64,000 bases of DNA from Myceligenerans salitolerans (GCF_017349295.1 NZ_JAFMPK010000045.1:1-64000), one strand, 5' to 3'; shown: positions 17,815 through 26,111, counted from the first letter of the stretch. Translations and numbers: made by a program. The notes: generated by a model not told the origin, from the letters alone.

Positions 17815-18545
17815 AGCTGGATCCACGACGCGCCCGCGCGGTCAAGATCCCGGACCCGGCCGTGCAGTCCCAGTGCCTTGAGTGCTCCGCGTGATTCGCC
17901 TCCGTGGGACACCACGTCGTGCGCGCGCACGGCATGACAGTGGACGAGTACCGCAGCAAGCACCGAATCACCGGCACGCTGTTCAAGAAGCGAGGCGGTC
18001 CACGATCGCTGCAGGCGCGCGGCCAGTTCCGCGCCACACTCGCCGCGACCACGGACACCAGGTGGCGGGAGCGGTTCGCGGCCGCCGGCTGGGAGTCCTG
18101 GAGCGACGCCGTGGCCTGGGCGATGGACCACAACGTCGGCTGGCCCGAGATCGCCACCCGGCTCGGCGCCTCCGCGGACGCCGCCCGCAGACGTGCCCAA
18201 GCCGCGGAGATCACCCTGCTGCCCAGGATGCCGACGTCGCGCTCCCCGGATGCTCGACATCGCCGCCGCACACCACGCCGCCCACGGGACCCTGCGTGGC
18301 ACCACGGGCGACCCGGCAGGCTGGCTGTCCGATCAGCGCGACCAGTACGCCAAAGGAAGCCGCTCCCGCGTCTTTGCACGCCTCGACGCCCTCGACCCCG
18401 ACTGGCACCCACGCCGTCGCGAACGCCCACCCCTGCCGAAAGAAACTGCAGCATCAACGACTGCGACGAGGCCGTTCTGACCCGCGGAATGTGCTCCGCG
18501 CACTACTGGCACTGGTACCGCCAGAAGCGCAAGCAGACTCGGTGA
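17815..18545 (+). pseudogene. Decayed Ros/MucR-type zinc-finger DNA-binding protein
   Basis: The reading CLECSA-stop-FASVGHHVVRAHGMTVDEYR has the C-x2-C ... H-x4-H finger and the H-G-x-T-x-x-E-Y-R tail of Ros/MucR proteins, interrupted by TGA at 17892-17894. Further on the frame shifts near 18240 (then DIAAAHHAAHGTLRG) and back near 18440, ending CSINDCDEAVLTRGMCSAHY, a C-x4-C ... C-x2-H cluster. Central sequence WPEIATRLGASADAARRRA looks like a helix-turn-helix. Repairing one stop and two indels would give about 240 residues. It may be a phage- or plasmid-derived regulator. Confidence 0.6.
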
Positions 18546-18637
18546 CGGTGCCCTGCTGGTCAGAGATGACCATGTCCACGTCACCAAAGTTATAACCGGT
18601 GCGCGTGGCAATCGTCATCCCACCGAAGGCGTAGAAA
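18545..18637 (-). pseudogene. Rhs core fragment
   Basis: The minus strand encodes FGGMTIATRTGYNFGDVD and ISDQQGT, which repeat the same segment of both Rhs genes (20853-20941 and 23387-23475). It is cut at both sides and joined at its 5' side to unrelated sequence. It marks a former third Rhs core at the distal end of the array. Confidence 0.75.
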
Positions 18638-18717
18638 TTACACCTCGCGGATTTCTGAGAGCACGTCATGAACGAGTTCCAATGCCGTCGGTCCTGGATG
18701 GTGCAGACAGGGGAAAC

Positions 18718-19149
18718 CTATCTTCCGATCGCACAGTCAGAGTCCGACCCTTCTCGATAGAACGTAAGCGATGACCCACTGTCCGTATCAGGCAGAAAGT
18801 ACAGCGAGTCCGATCCGCCTAGATAGACCTGAATTCCTGCGATTTGCTCCGGCAGTTCATCCTCGACCGACACATAGACGAAGTCCGCCGAACTCGAATT
18901 GTCAAGAAACTCCCACGTCCCTGAAAACGCTAGTGGCGAATCGGATACCGCATCGTCGAGTGCCGCACCCGGAACATCGCGAGCATAGAAACCCCCATCA
19001 GAATCTAGCCTTAGGCAGCTTGTCTGACTACGGTCCCAATAGACGCCCGGGATCTCCTGAGCCGAGACTTGATGCGCGCACCCGCTTGTCACTACCGCTA
19101 CTGACACAGCGAGCGCGCATCCCGCCATCTTCACGGTCAATCTAGCCAC
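18718..19149 (-). CDS. Lipoprotein, candidate immunity protein of an orphan Rhs tip module
   Basis: The 143-residue product has a lipoprotein signal peptide (LAVSVAVVTSGCAHQ, lipobox Cys) and a predicted beta-rich mature domain (GVYWDRSQTSCLRLDSDGGF, then FSGTWEFLDN). It resembles the lipoprotein at 21847-22296 in order of motifs: G-x-W, Cys, D-G-x-F, then G-x-W-x-(I/F). Its start overlaps the end of the upstream toxin-tip-like ORF by 8 bp, the same arrangement as the other copy. GC is visibly lower than in the flanking core DNA. An outer-face immunity role for a secreted toxin is inferred from position and lipidation. Confidence 0.65.
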   Translation of the reverse strand: MARLTVKMAGCALAVSVAVVTSGCAHQVSAQEIPGVYWDRSQTSCLRLDSDGGFYARDVPGAALDDAVSDSPLAFSGTWEFLDNSSSADFVYVSVEDELPEQIAGIQVYLGGSDSLYFLPDTDSGSSLTFYREGSDSDCAIGR

Positions 19150-19480
19150 CTTCAGGCCGCACCAGGATTACGTCGAAGGTAACGGTCTGGTAAGTCGGGG
19201 ACATCGGGCCCGAGTCACCAACTGCGTCCATGATCGGGGTGTCAACGTTATCGGTCCACCACTGCGTGTACCCAATCACCGGAGGGTGGGTAGCTGACTC
19301 GATGTCAGACTCATTGGTGGCCGTGCATCGCCACACCACGCTTCCGTCAGAATTCTCGGTCATTGGAGTCATTCGCACATAGTGCGATCCAACGTAAGTG
19401 AAGGCCAAATTCCCAGTGGTTCCAAAACGGGCAGGACCATAAGGCCAGCCGGTTCGGGTGCGGTCACTGTCAACCGGCAC
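19142..19480 (-). CDS. Orphan Rhs C-terminal (toxin tip) fragment
   Basis: The 112-residue reading (GTG at 19480) is homologous to the sequence that follows the amber codon in the second Rhs gene. GSHYVRMTP matches GSHNLYMTP, then come NVDTPIMDAVGDSGPMSP and NVEPAINSIPGSSGPLSP. The frame is open further upstream into the neighbouring gene, so this is probably the 3' part of a displaced tip without its core rather than a normal gene. It is followed with 8-bp overlap by a lipoprotein, as in the other copy. No ribosome-binding site is convincing, so expression is uncertain. Confidence 0.6.
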   Translation of the reverse strand: MPVDSDRTRTGWPYGPARFGTTGNLAFTYVGSHYVRMTPMTENSDGSVVWRCTATNESDIESATHPPVIGYTQWWTDNVDTPIMDAVGDSGPMSPTYQTVTFDVILVRPEGG

Positions 19481-19500
19481 ATGGGCCGCCTTATTCTGAT

Positions 19501-19746
19501 CTAGGTGAGCAGCGGGTCGACTGCTGCAAAAAGAACCCCAACCAATATGAATCCTACCCCAACCGCCAGCACTCTTTTGCGCATGTCAAGACCTAGCGGG
19601 GCCTCTCGTACGAGGTCAGCCAGGAAGCGAGGCAGAGTGCGGCCGACGTCTTTATCTACGTCCTCTCCGATTCGGCGACTGGATGCGATGAGCGCAATTC
19701 CTGCGACGACGAAGGCGAGGCCGAAAATCAAGCCCACCATGGTCAT
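19501..19746 (-). CDS. Two-TM membrane protein, candidate immunity protein for the Rhs tip upstream
   Basis: The 81-residue protein has two hydrophobic segments, VGLIFGLAFVVAGIALIA and VLAVGVGFILVGVLFAAV, around a charged loop. The ATG at 19746 has GGGGTGAT upstream; the longer reading overlapping the Rhs gene was rejected. It starts 23 bp after the stop of the Rhs gene 19769-21613, the standard place of an immunity gene. A membrane immunity protein fits a toxin that acts at the membrane. No known family recognised. Confidence 0.6.
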   Translation of the reverse strand: MTMVGLIFGLAFVVAGIALIASSRRIGEDVDKDVGRTLPRFLADLVREAPLGLDMRKRVLAVGVGFILVGVLFAAVDPLLT

Positions 19747-19768
19747 CCGATCACCCCGTAATTGATAG

Positions 19769-21613
19769 TCATTGGGCCCTTGTGTACTTCGCATAGACAT
19801 GGCCCCCGTAGCGCATTCCACCGCCGATTCCTCCGCCGCCTGAAATCCCGGGTGGGTTAGTGAAGGTGGTAGATCCGGTCATAAGAAATGGCCCATATAC
19901 GTTCGCACTCCCAGAGGCCCCGTACGAAATACCGGGAACAATTCCATTACCGACGGTCAATCCAGCGCTAAAACCGGTCTCAATCCCGAACCCTGGTGCG
20001 ATTGAACGGTAGAATCCCTCCTTAGTATCAAAACCGACCGCCCCGTCCACACACAGGCCCTCGCATCCTCCAGCGTACAACTCTATATTCACCTGATCCG
20101 GGTAATCATCGAGAGTGATACCAGTCCCAACATATGGACCGTTTTGGTGCACGATGAATGCCGACGGCAAGTCTCCAAGGGCCGCACCCGTCGGGGTTCC
20201 TCTGTGCATTCGCCTCTGTTCCCTGAGGCGCGCCGCCGCAGCGGCTTTCGCTTGCTGCCTAGCCTGCTCGACTCTGGCACGCGCGGCTGCCGCATTTGCC
20301 CGGGCAAGCGCCAATTTCGCCGCGGCCACCTCACGACGGGCCGCCGCTGCGTCGTAGTAGGGAGTCGTCGATGGCAGAGGTTGCCATGGCTGCGCCAGCG
20401 TATATGAGTATCGCACTCGAGACCTAATATCCCAGATGGTTGGCTTGGGCTTGGGCTTTTTCTTGGCCTTGGTGATGCTGCCGCCCTTGCCATAGTTGCA
20501 GGTGTACCCGGTCTCGCAGAGCTCTCGCATTCCGGTGGGGTCGGTGAAGGTGGTGGGGTTGTTGTGGCTGTAGGCGTAGCCGTTCCACTGCTGTGGGTCG
20601 GTCAGGTCCATGACGGGATCGACCGAGACGAATCGGCCCAGGGTCGGGTCGTACATCCGGGCGCCGATGGCGGTCAGGCCGGTGGCGTCGACGGGTTTGT
20701 CGAGGAAGCCGTGCTCCCCGGTCCAGTCGCCGTCCGCGCCACCACCTGCTCCGGGCTGGGACGCCTGGGGGCCGCGGGGCTTGCCGTACGGGTCGGTGTA
20801 GCGGTGCACCCGCTGTGCGGGCCCGTCCACGTTCGGGATCTGCACGGTTCCGGTGCCCTGCTGGTCGGAGATGATCGTGTCCACGTCGGCGAAGTTGTAG
20901 CCGGTGCGGGTGGCGATCGTCATCCCGCCGAAGGTGTAGTACCGCTGCCCGGAGACGGTTCCCGTCCCATGGTCGAGGGTGAGTTCCTGGTGTCCGAGGT
21001 ACAGCGTGGTGGCGCCGTCCTGGGTGCGCAGGATGCGCTCTCCGTCGGCGGTGTAGACGTAGCCATCGGCCTCGTCTTGCTCGGCCGCCGAGATGGTGCC
21101 GTCCCCGTCGGCGTCCTCGGCGACTGCCGCGAGTTCGCCCTCGGCGTCCCAGGACAGTTCCTGGAGCGCCTGCCCGGCCTGGTCGCGGCCGGTCATGTTA
21201 CCGACGGCGTCGTACTCGAAAGCGCTGGTGCCGGGCTGGGCGCCAGTCTGTTGGACCTGGGTGACGCCGTGCGGCTGGGTCCCGGCGGCGCCGCCCGCTT
21301 CCGGATAGTCGTACGTGCTGGTGGTGTCGGTACCTGAGCCGACAGCGTGCTCGACCACGCTGGTGCGGTTGCCCACCGAGTCGTGGGAATACGAGTGCCA
21401 GTAGGCGGCCGCACCACCCGGGATTCCCGAGGACGGCGCGGTACCACAGCCCGCGGTGGCCGGTGTCCACGCTTCGACGAGCCGGCCGAGGCCGTCGTAG
21501 TCGTAGCACTGGCGATCGTGTGTACGGCCTCCGAGGTTGGCGGCAGGGCTGTCGAACACACTGGTCAGGTTACCGGCGTGGTCCCACGTGTAGGACGCGC
21601 GCCGCACATCCAC
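19769..21613 (-). CDS. Rhs repeat protein, 5'-truncated, with a Gly-rich C-terminal tip
   Basis: The 614-residue reading holds YD/Rhs repeats (YDYDGLGRLVEAW, YTADGERILRTQDG, YYTFGGMTIATRTG) and the conserved end of the core (ARMYDPTLGRFVSVDPV ... TFTDPTGM, about residue 362). The tip (363-614) has a basic KKKPKPKP linker, an Ala-rich coiled coil and a Gly-rich domain with CEGLCVDGA. The core is nearly identical to that of the gene at 22739 but the tips differ, as in polymorphic toxins. The gene lacks its signal peptide and most repeats. Coding similarity stops about 21620, next to a strong hairpin, so it is probably a silent or donor copy unless fused by recombination. Confidence 0.8.
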   Translation of the reverse strand: MDVRRASYTWDHAGNLTSVFDSPAANLGGRTHDRQCYDYDGLGRLVEAWTPATAGCGTAPSSGIPGGAAAYWHSYSHDSVGNRTSVVEHAVGSGTDTTSTYDYPEAGGAAGTQPHGVTQVQQTGAQPGTSAFEYDAVGNMTGRDQAGQALQELSWDAEGELAAVAEDADGDGTISAAEQDEADGYVYTADGERILRTQDGATTLYLGHQELTLDHGTGTVSGQRYYTFGGMTIATRTGYNFADVDTIISDQQGTGTVQIPNVDGPAQRVHRYTDPYGKPRGPQASQPGAGGGADGDWTGEHGFLDKPVDATGLTAIGARMYDPTLGRFVSVDPVMDLTDPQQWNGYAYSHNNPTTFTDPTGMRELCETGYTCNYGKGGSITKAKKKPKPKPTIWDIRSRVRYSYTLAQPWQPLPSTTPYYDAAAARREVAAAKLALARANAAAARARVEQARQQAKAAAAARLREQRRMHRGTPTGAALGDLPSAFIVHQNGPYVGTGITLDDYPDQVNIELYAGGCEGLCVDGAVGFDTKEGFYRSIAPGFGIETGFSAGLTVGNGIVPGISYGASGSANVYGPFLMTGSTTFTNPPGISGGGGIGGGMRYGGHVYAKYTRAQ

Positions 21614-21846
21614 TGCGAGGCCAGCCAGACCGCCATCGTGGCGATGCGGTGGAGGAAGCGAAGTGGTGGTCTTCTCATCGCCGCCGAACCTGCGACGATG
21701 AGAAGACCAGCACTCTCCGAAGCGGACCTCAGGGCGCCTGGTCCTTGCCGTCGAGGATGTGTGCGAGGTACACCCCGGCCTGGTCGAGCCACCCGTCGTA
21801 CTTCTTCAAGCCACCCCGAGCCGTGGTGATCTTCTTGCGCGGCAAC
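21614..21846. other. Junction segment between the two Rhs units
   Basis: This holds the broken 5' end of the distal Rhs core, a long hairpin, and on the minus strand a short coding-like tail (KKYDGWLDQAGVYLAHILDG ending at 21729) whose gene is otherwise missing. The tail is not part of the Rhs core or of the lipoprotein, so it is a third sequence trapped at the recombination point. I cannot name it. Confidence 0.4.
21668..21708. terminator. Strong hairpin with 13-bp perfect arms
   Basis: GGTCTTCTCATCG (21668-21680) is repeated in inverse as CGATGAGAAGACC (21696-21708) around a 15-nt loop. There is no T-run on either side. It lies between the lipoprotein gene of one Rhs unit and the truncated core of the next. 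It could end transcription of the proximal unit, or be a relic of an element that made the junction. Confidence 0.5.
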
Positions 21847-22296
21847 CTACTGCCGGACACACTTGATCTGGACGGGGTCCTCCGAAATCGTAAAGCTAAT
21901 GAACCGCTGGCCGCCCCGCTCTTCTCCAAGCCATACAGGAACGTCATCAATGGCGTTGAGATCTCCGCCCTCGAAGTTCATCCTGAATTCTTGGAACTTG
22001 CCAGAGTCTGTAAATCCAGACATGATGTCCCAATTCCCAACGCCATCCAGCGTCGCACCACGGGATTCGAGGTCAAGATCCGCGAAGATGGACTCGGGGT
22101 ATATTTCTCTCACAACCTCCTTGGGAAAGCCTTCAATAGAGAATGACCCGTCTTCTCGGATCACTACCTCGCCCCGACTTTCACATTCCCAATGCCCGAC
22201 CACGTCGCCCGACTCGATCGAGTCGACAGTCGGCGAACAACCAGTCAGGAAAATAGATGCTAAAACAACTAGGACCGCACGATTTGCCATTCGCAT
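21847..22296 (-). CDS. Lipoprotein, candidate immunity protein of the amber-interrupted Rhs tip
   Basis: The 149-residue protein starts MRMANRAVLVV and has the lipobox IFLTGCSP. The mature domain (VVGHWECESRGEVVIREDG, GVGNWDIMSG, a final Cys in QIKCVRQ) resembles the lipoprotein at 18718-19149. It starts 5 bp after the stop of the toxin-tip reading at 22301, with GAGGTGA inside the end of that reading, so the two are coupled. GC is lower than in the Rhs core. The immunity role is inferred from position and the paired copy downstream. Confidence 0.65.
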   Translation of the reverse strand: MRMANRAVLVVLASIFLTGCSPTVDSIESGDVVGHWECESRGEVVIREDGSFSIEGFPKEVVREIYPESIFADLDLESRGATLDGVGNWDIMSGFTDSGKFQEFRMNFEGGDLNAIDDVPVWLGEERGGQRFISFTISEDPVQIKCVRQ

Positions 22297-22300
22297 TCGC

Positions 22301-22738
22301 TCACCTCGGCGAGATAGTATTGAACGGATAGAACCTCTCAGTCCAAGCAATCTCGGTACGCATTGGAGACAGCGGTCCGCTACTCCCAGGAATGCTGTTG
22401 ATCGCTGGCTCGACATTGCCCTTATAGAATTCACCGAACCCCACCCGCGTCGCCGAACCAGCGAGCGTCGTCTCACTCACCGTGAACTTGACCGTATAGG
22501 AACCATCGTCATGAGCCGCCGTCGGCGTCATGTAGAGATTGTGCGATCCGAGGATCGTGCTTGTCTGCGCTACACCCGCCTGAAACAGCGAAACATCTTG
22601 GACCAACTGACCAGTCGCAGACAGGATTCCATCTTCGTAGAGATTTCTCGAGCTAGTGAACGTGCCACCGACCGCGAGCTTTCCGCTAATTATCCTATTC
22701 GCGAGCTGCGCTCTGCTTGCATAATAGTGCGATGATGC
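22301..22738 (-). pseudogene. Rhs C-terminal tip downstream of an in-frame amber codon
   Basis: Directly after the TAG at 22739-22741 the frame of the Rhs gene stays open for 145 codons (ASSHYYASRAQLANRIISG ... QLVQDVSLFQAG ... TERFYPFNTISPR) and ends just before the lipoprotein start. No start codon with a ribosome-binding site lies near its beginning; the first in-frame start is a TTG about 40 codons in. The reading is homologous to the orphan tip at 19142-19480. The simplest view is one nonsense change splitting core and tip. Readthrough or internal initiation are alternatives. Confidence 0.65.
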
Positions 22739-24616
22739 CTAGTAGGACTGGGTGACGAAATCACCCTGCCCATAAGCATTCACCCGGGGGCCCGCGCCAG
22801 TATAGAAATTCTTGATCAACTGTTGCGGCGTATCCGGCTTGGGCGGAAGAGTGCTATCACGCCTATTCATGGCGTAACTGTAAGTGCCGACTGCCGGAAA
22901 TGCTGGCCGATACGGGGTTAGCGAATGCCGCGCCCGCAGATCTGTTCGCCACTGAGACCGGATGTCGTTGACGGTTGGCTTCGGCTTCTTCTTTTTCTTT
23001 TGTTTGGTGATGGTTCCGCCCTTGCCGTAGTTGCAGGTGTGGCCGCTGTCGCAGATTTCCCGCATGCCGGTGGGGTCGGTGAAGGTGATGGGGTTGTTGT
23101 GACTGTACGCGTAGCCGTTCCACTGTTGTGGGTCGGTCAGGTCCATCACGGGGTCCACGGAGATGAACTTGCCCAGGATCGGGTCGTACATGCGTGCCCC
23201 GATGGCGGTCAGGCCGGTGTTGTCGATGGGCTTGTCGAGGAAGCCGTGTTCGCCGGTCCAGTTGCCGTCCGCGCCGCCTCCGGCGCCGGGAGTGGCGGCC
23301 TGCGGGCCGCGGGGCTTGCCGTATGGGTCGGTGTAGCGGTGGACGCGCTGTGCGGGTCCGTCGACGTTCGGGATCTGGACCGTGCCGGTGCCCTGTTGGT
23401 CGGAGATGATCGTGTCCACGTCGCCGAAGTCGTATCCGGTGCGGGTGGCGATCGTCATGCCACCGAACGTGTAGTACCGCTGGCCCGAGACGGTCCCCGT
23501 CGAGTGATCGAGGGTGAGTTCCTGGTGCCCGAGGTAGAGCGTTGTGGCGCCGTCCTGAGTGCGCAGGATGCGCTCTCCGTCGGCGGTGTAGACGTATCCG
23601 TCGGCCTCGTCCTGTTCGACCGTCGAGATGGTGCCGTCCCCGTCGGTGTCCTCGGCGACCGTGGCAAGTTCGCCTTCGGCATCCCAGGACATTTCGTGAA
23701 GGGCCTCTCCGGCATGTTCACGGCCGGTCATGTTCCCGGCGTCGTCATAGGTGAAGCTGCTGCTGCCGGTCTGCGCGCCGGTGTGCTCGACCTGGGTGAC
23801 GCCGTGCGGCTGGGTACCGGCGGCGCCACCCGCTGCCGGGTAGTCGTACGTGCTGGTGGTGTCACTCCCGGATCCAACGGCGTGCTCCACGACGCTGGTG
23901 CGGTTGCCCACCGAGTCGTGCGAGTACGAGTGCCAGTAGGCGGCCGCGCCACCCAGGATCCCTGAGGTCGGCGCGGTGGCGCAGTCGGCGGTGGCCGGCG
24001 TCCACGCCTCGACAAGCCTGCCAAGACCGTCGTAGTCGTAGCACTGACGGTCGTGCGCGCGGCCCCCGAGGTCGGCGGCGGGAGTGTCGAACACGCTGGT
24101 CAGATTACCGGCGTGGTCCCACGTGTACGAGGCGCGCCGCACGTCCACCGCCACACCGGAGGGGTCCTCGGCGACGACGGTGGTCTTCTTCAGCCGGTTG
24201 GTGCCGAACTCGTAGTCCCAGTCCTGCACGTAGGCATGCGTGTTGCCGAGAGAGAAACGGGCGGGCTCCCCAGTGGGTTTGTAGTCCGCGGCGGCCACGT
24301 AGATCCCGTGCCGGTCACTGCCCAGGGCGCTGGGCTGATCAGCACTGTCGTAGGCAAGGTTCAGTGTCTCGGACGGGAGGCCCCCGCCGAACTGGTATCC
24401 CGTCTTGTCCGGCAGGCCCGAGACCGTGTACTCATACGTCGTCGTCCACGACCTGGCCAGCTCCCCCAGATCCGTTCCGTCCACGACCTGCGGGATCGTC
24501 GTCGTAGTCGCGGTGGGCTGGCCGTGGACCTCATACCCGTCCACGGTCGTCGCGATCTCGGCCCGGCCGGTGCCCTCACCGACATACCTGGTGGTGGAGG
24601 CCGGCTGCCCCGGCAC
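22739..24616 (-). CDS. Rhs repeat protein, 5'-truncated, ending at an in-frame TAG
   Basis: The 625-residue reading carries Rhs/YD repeats nearly identical to the gene at 19769, plus about 190 residues more at the N-terminal side (YVGEGTGRAEIATTVDG; YTVSGLPDKTGYQFGG). The core ends at TFTDPTGM (about residue 518). A basic linker QKKKKKPKPT and a tail ending QGDFVTQSY follow, then TAG. Coding similarity extends a little upstream (TYDLLANGTSVPGQP) to about 24660, where it stops against an oppositely oriented gene. There is no signal peptide and no start of its own. Confidence 0.8.
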   Translation of the reverse strand: MPGQPASTTRYVGEGTGRAEIATTVDGYEVHGQPTATTTTIPQVVDGTDLGELARSWTTTYEYTVSGLPDKTGYQFGGGLPSETLNLAYDSADQPSALGSDRHGIYVAAADYKPTGEPARFSLGNTHAYVQDWDYEFGTNRLKKTTVVAEDPSGVAVDVRRASYTWDHAGNLTSVFDTPAADLGGRAHDRQCYDYDGLGRLVEAWTPATADCATAPTSGILGGAAAYWHSYSHDSVGNRTSVVEHAVGSGSDTTSTYDYPAAGGAAGTQPHGVTQVEHTGAQTGSSSFTYDDAGNMTGREHAGEALHEMSWDAEGELATVAEDTDGDGTISTVEQDEADGYVYTADGERILRTQDGATTLYLGHQELTLDHSTGTVSGQRYYTFGGMTIATRTGYDFGDVDTIISDQQGTGTVQIPNVDGPAQRVHRYTDPYGKPRGPQAATPGAGGGADGNWTGEHGFLDKPIDNTGLTAIGARMYDPILGKFISVDPVMDLTDPQQWNGYAYSHNNPITFTDPTGMREICDSGHTCNYGKGGTITKQKKKKKPKPTVNDIRSQWRTDLRARHSLTPYRPAFPAVGTYSYAMNRRDSTLPPKPDTPQQLIKNFYTGAGPRVNAYGQGDFVTQSY

Positions 24617-24668
24617 GCTGGTGCCGTTGGCGAGCAGGTCGTACGTCCGCGTCGCCGAGGCCTTGGGC

Positions 24669-25415
24669 CGCGCCGAACTGCCTCGATTCCTGGCCGCCGC
24701 AATCGAGGTTCAGACCAGCGCCGACCACCCCTTCGGCCGCGACATGGCACTGCGCAAGCCCTCGGAGGCCGACATCCGCAGCGTGGTCCCGCTCGCTGAC
24801 CGAGTCGTCCAGCACGTTGCCGCACACGCAGGCATAAGCCCCAAGACTGCCTTCAAGCTTCTGGGACAACGGTGGCCACACGCCCGATGGGCGAGGGACG
24901 TGCAGCAGGCAGTCGGCATGTGCCTGCTGAGCGGTGGCCCGCACCCACACCTGACAGACGAGCTCGTCACGGGCTGGTTGGTAACCGGGCCGTCCCGCCC
25001 GTGGGTCCTCTTCGTCGCTGAGCACACCGATGACCTGCTCTCGGTGTGCCGCCTCGAGCACGAACGCGCATGGATCACCCGGATGTTGCGCAGCGTCGGT
25101 GACATCGCCGCATACGAAGAACTGATCAAGGAGTACACCGCTGAAGCTGCGGTCCTTGAGGCCCGGCGCCAACGGGCACGCAACGGCCTGGTGCACGGCA
25201 ACCCGACGAACTTCCCGATCGTGGAATCCGTGCGCGAGTACGCCACCTTCCTGAGCAGCGGCGCACTCAGGCTAGGAATCGAGTCCTACGTAGAGAACAG
25301 CCCGCCACAGACAGCCCTGAAGTTGCGCACTCCCGAGGTCATCGCGATGCAGGCCGGTCAGGACGCTGTCACATACTGGCGTCGCAGAGTGGCAGCCCTG
25401 CAGGACTCCCCCTGA
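24669..25415 (+). pseudogene. 5'-truncated HEPN-like protein
   Basis: Coding sequence on the plus strand begins abruptly at the breakpoint with the Rhs core (GRAELPRFLAAAIEVQTS) and runs to TGA at 25413-25415, about 245 residues. The C-terminal part has RNGLVHG, the R-x4-H motif of HEPN domains (RNases and their relatives in defence systems), followed by NFPIVESVREYATFL, also usual in that group. No start codon with a ribosome-binding site is present, and reading further upstream only translates the antisense of rhs. The N-terminal domain is missing. The HEPN call rests on one motif plus helical context. Confidence 0.5.
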
Positions 25416-25954
25416 TCCAGAGCCGTCCGACGCTGACGGGACTCGCACCGCGTGACGACTTGGACCACATCACCGCAGGTCGCAGGCGTGGAGTATCGCT
25501 GTAGCATTTGTGCCCCGCCCCCAGGGAGTCGACTAACTCGATGGACCCGCGGCCGCTTTGCGAGCCCGCCGTCGCATCCGCTGTCCAGCCCACAATCGGG
25601 GTCGCGCTACGAGGACCCGCTGGCACGAACCTGACGGACGAGGTGTGAGCCGTCCTGGAATCGCTGCTGCCGGTCAGGGTTCGCGGCCGCAGGCGGCAGG
25701 CCGCCTCCACCGCTCACTTCAATCCGTGGCCGGCTCGATGCCAAGGCGTGCCGGAGCGCTGAGAAGTCCGGTTCTGCTGTTCGAGCACCTCTCGAAGTGA
25801 GCAGATGGTGGCGCTGGGTTGATCCGCGAGGATTACCAGGCGGTCAGTGCTCGGTCTAGCCCAGCTAGGGCTGCCTTGATCCACTGGGGCAACCGCCGCA
25901 TTGGGAGCTTCCCGACCTTCAATGACTGCTTTGCCTGGAGAAATATGCGCGCCA
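25416..25954. other. No confident gene; contains a fragment of a repeated sequence
   Basis: No reading has both a plausible start and steady codon use. Positions about 25549-25613 (gcggccgctttgcgagcccg onward) match 27484-27555, which lies at the end of the repeat copy near 27.3 kb. That shows shared recombination history between the two sites. Confidence 0.45.
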
Positions 25955-26104
25955 CTAGATGCGGCCATCGGACTCGAGGCGCATTAGGAACTCTGCTGCC
26001 GCTTCCCTGTTGTTCGCGTACGGGACCATATTGGGGCGGTCGCCGGCATTCAGCTGGTTCGACAACTTGGCCGCCAGGGCATCCAATTCTGTTCGAGGCC
26101 TCAT
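25955..26104 (-). CDS. Small ORF, possible truncated gene
   Basis: The 49-residue reading (MRPRTELDALAAKLSNQL ... NREAAAEFLMRLESDGRI) has a GTGGAG box 6 bp before the ATG at 26104 and predicted helical content. It lies directly downstream of an Rhs core fragment, where an immunity gene would be expected, but it is very short. It may be the N-terminal part of a cut gene. Confidence 0.35.
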   Translation of the reverse strand: MRPRTELDALAAKLSNQLNAGDRPNMVPYANNREAAAEFLMRLESDGRI

Positions 26105-26111
26105 GGTTACT

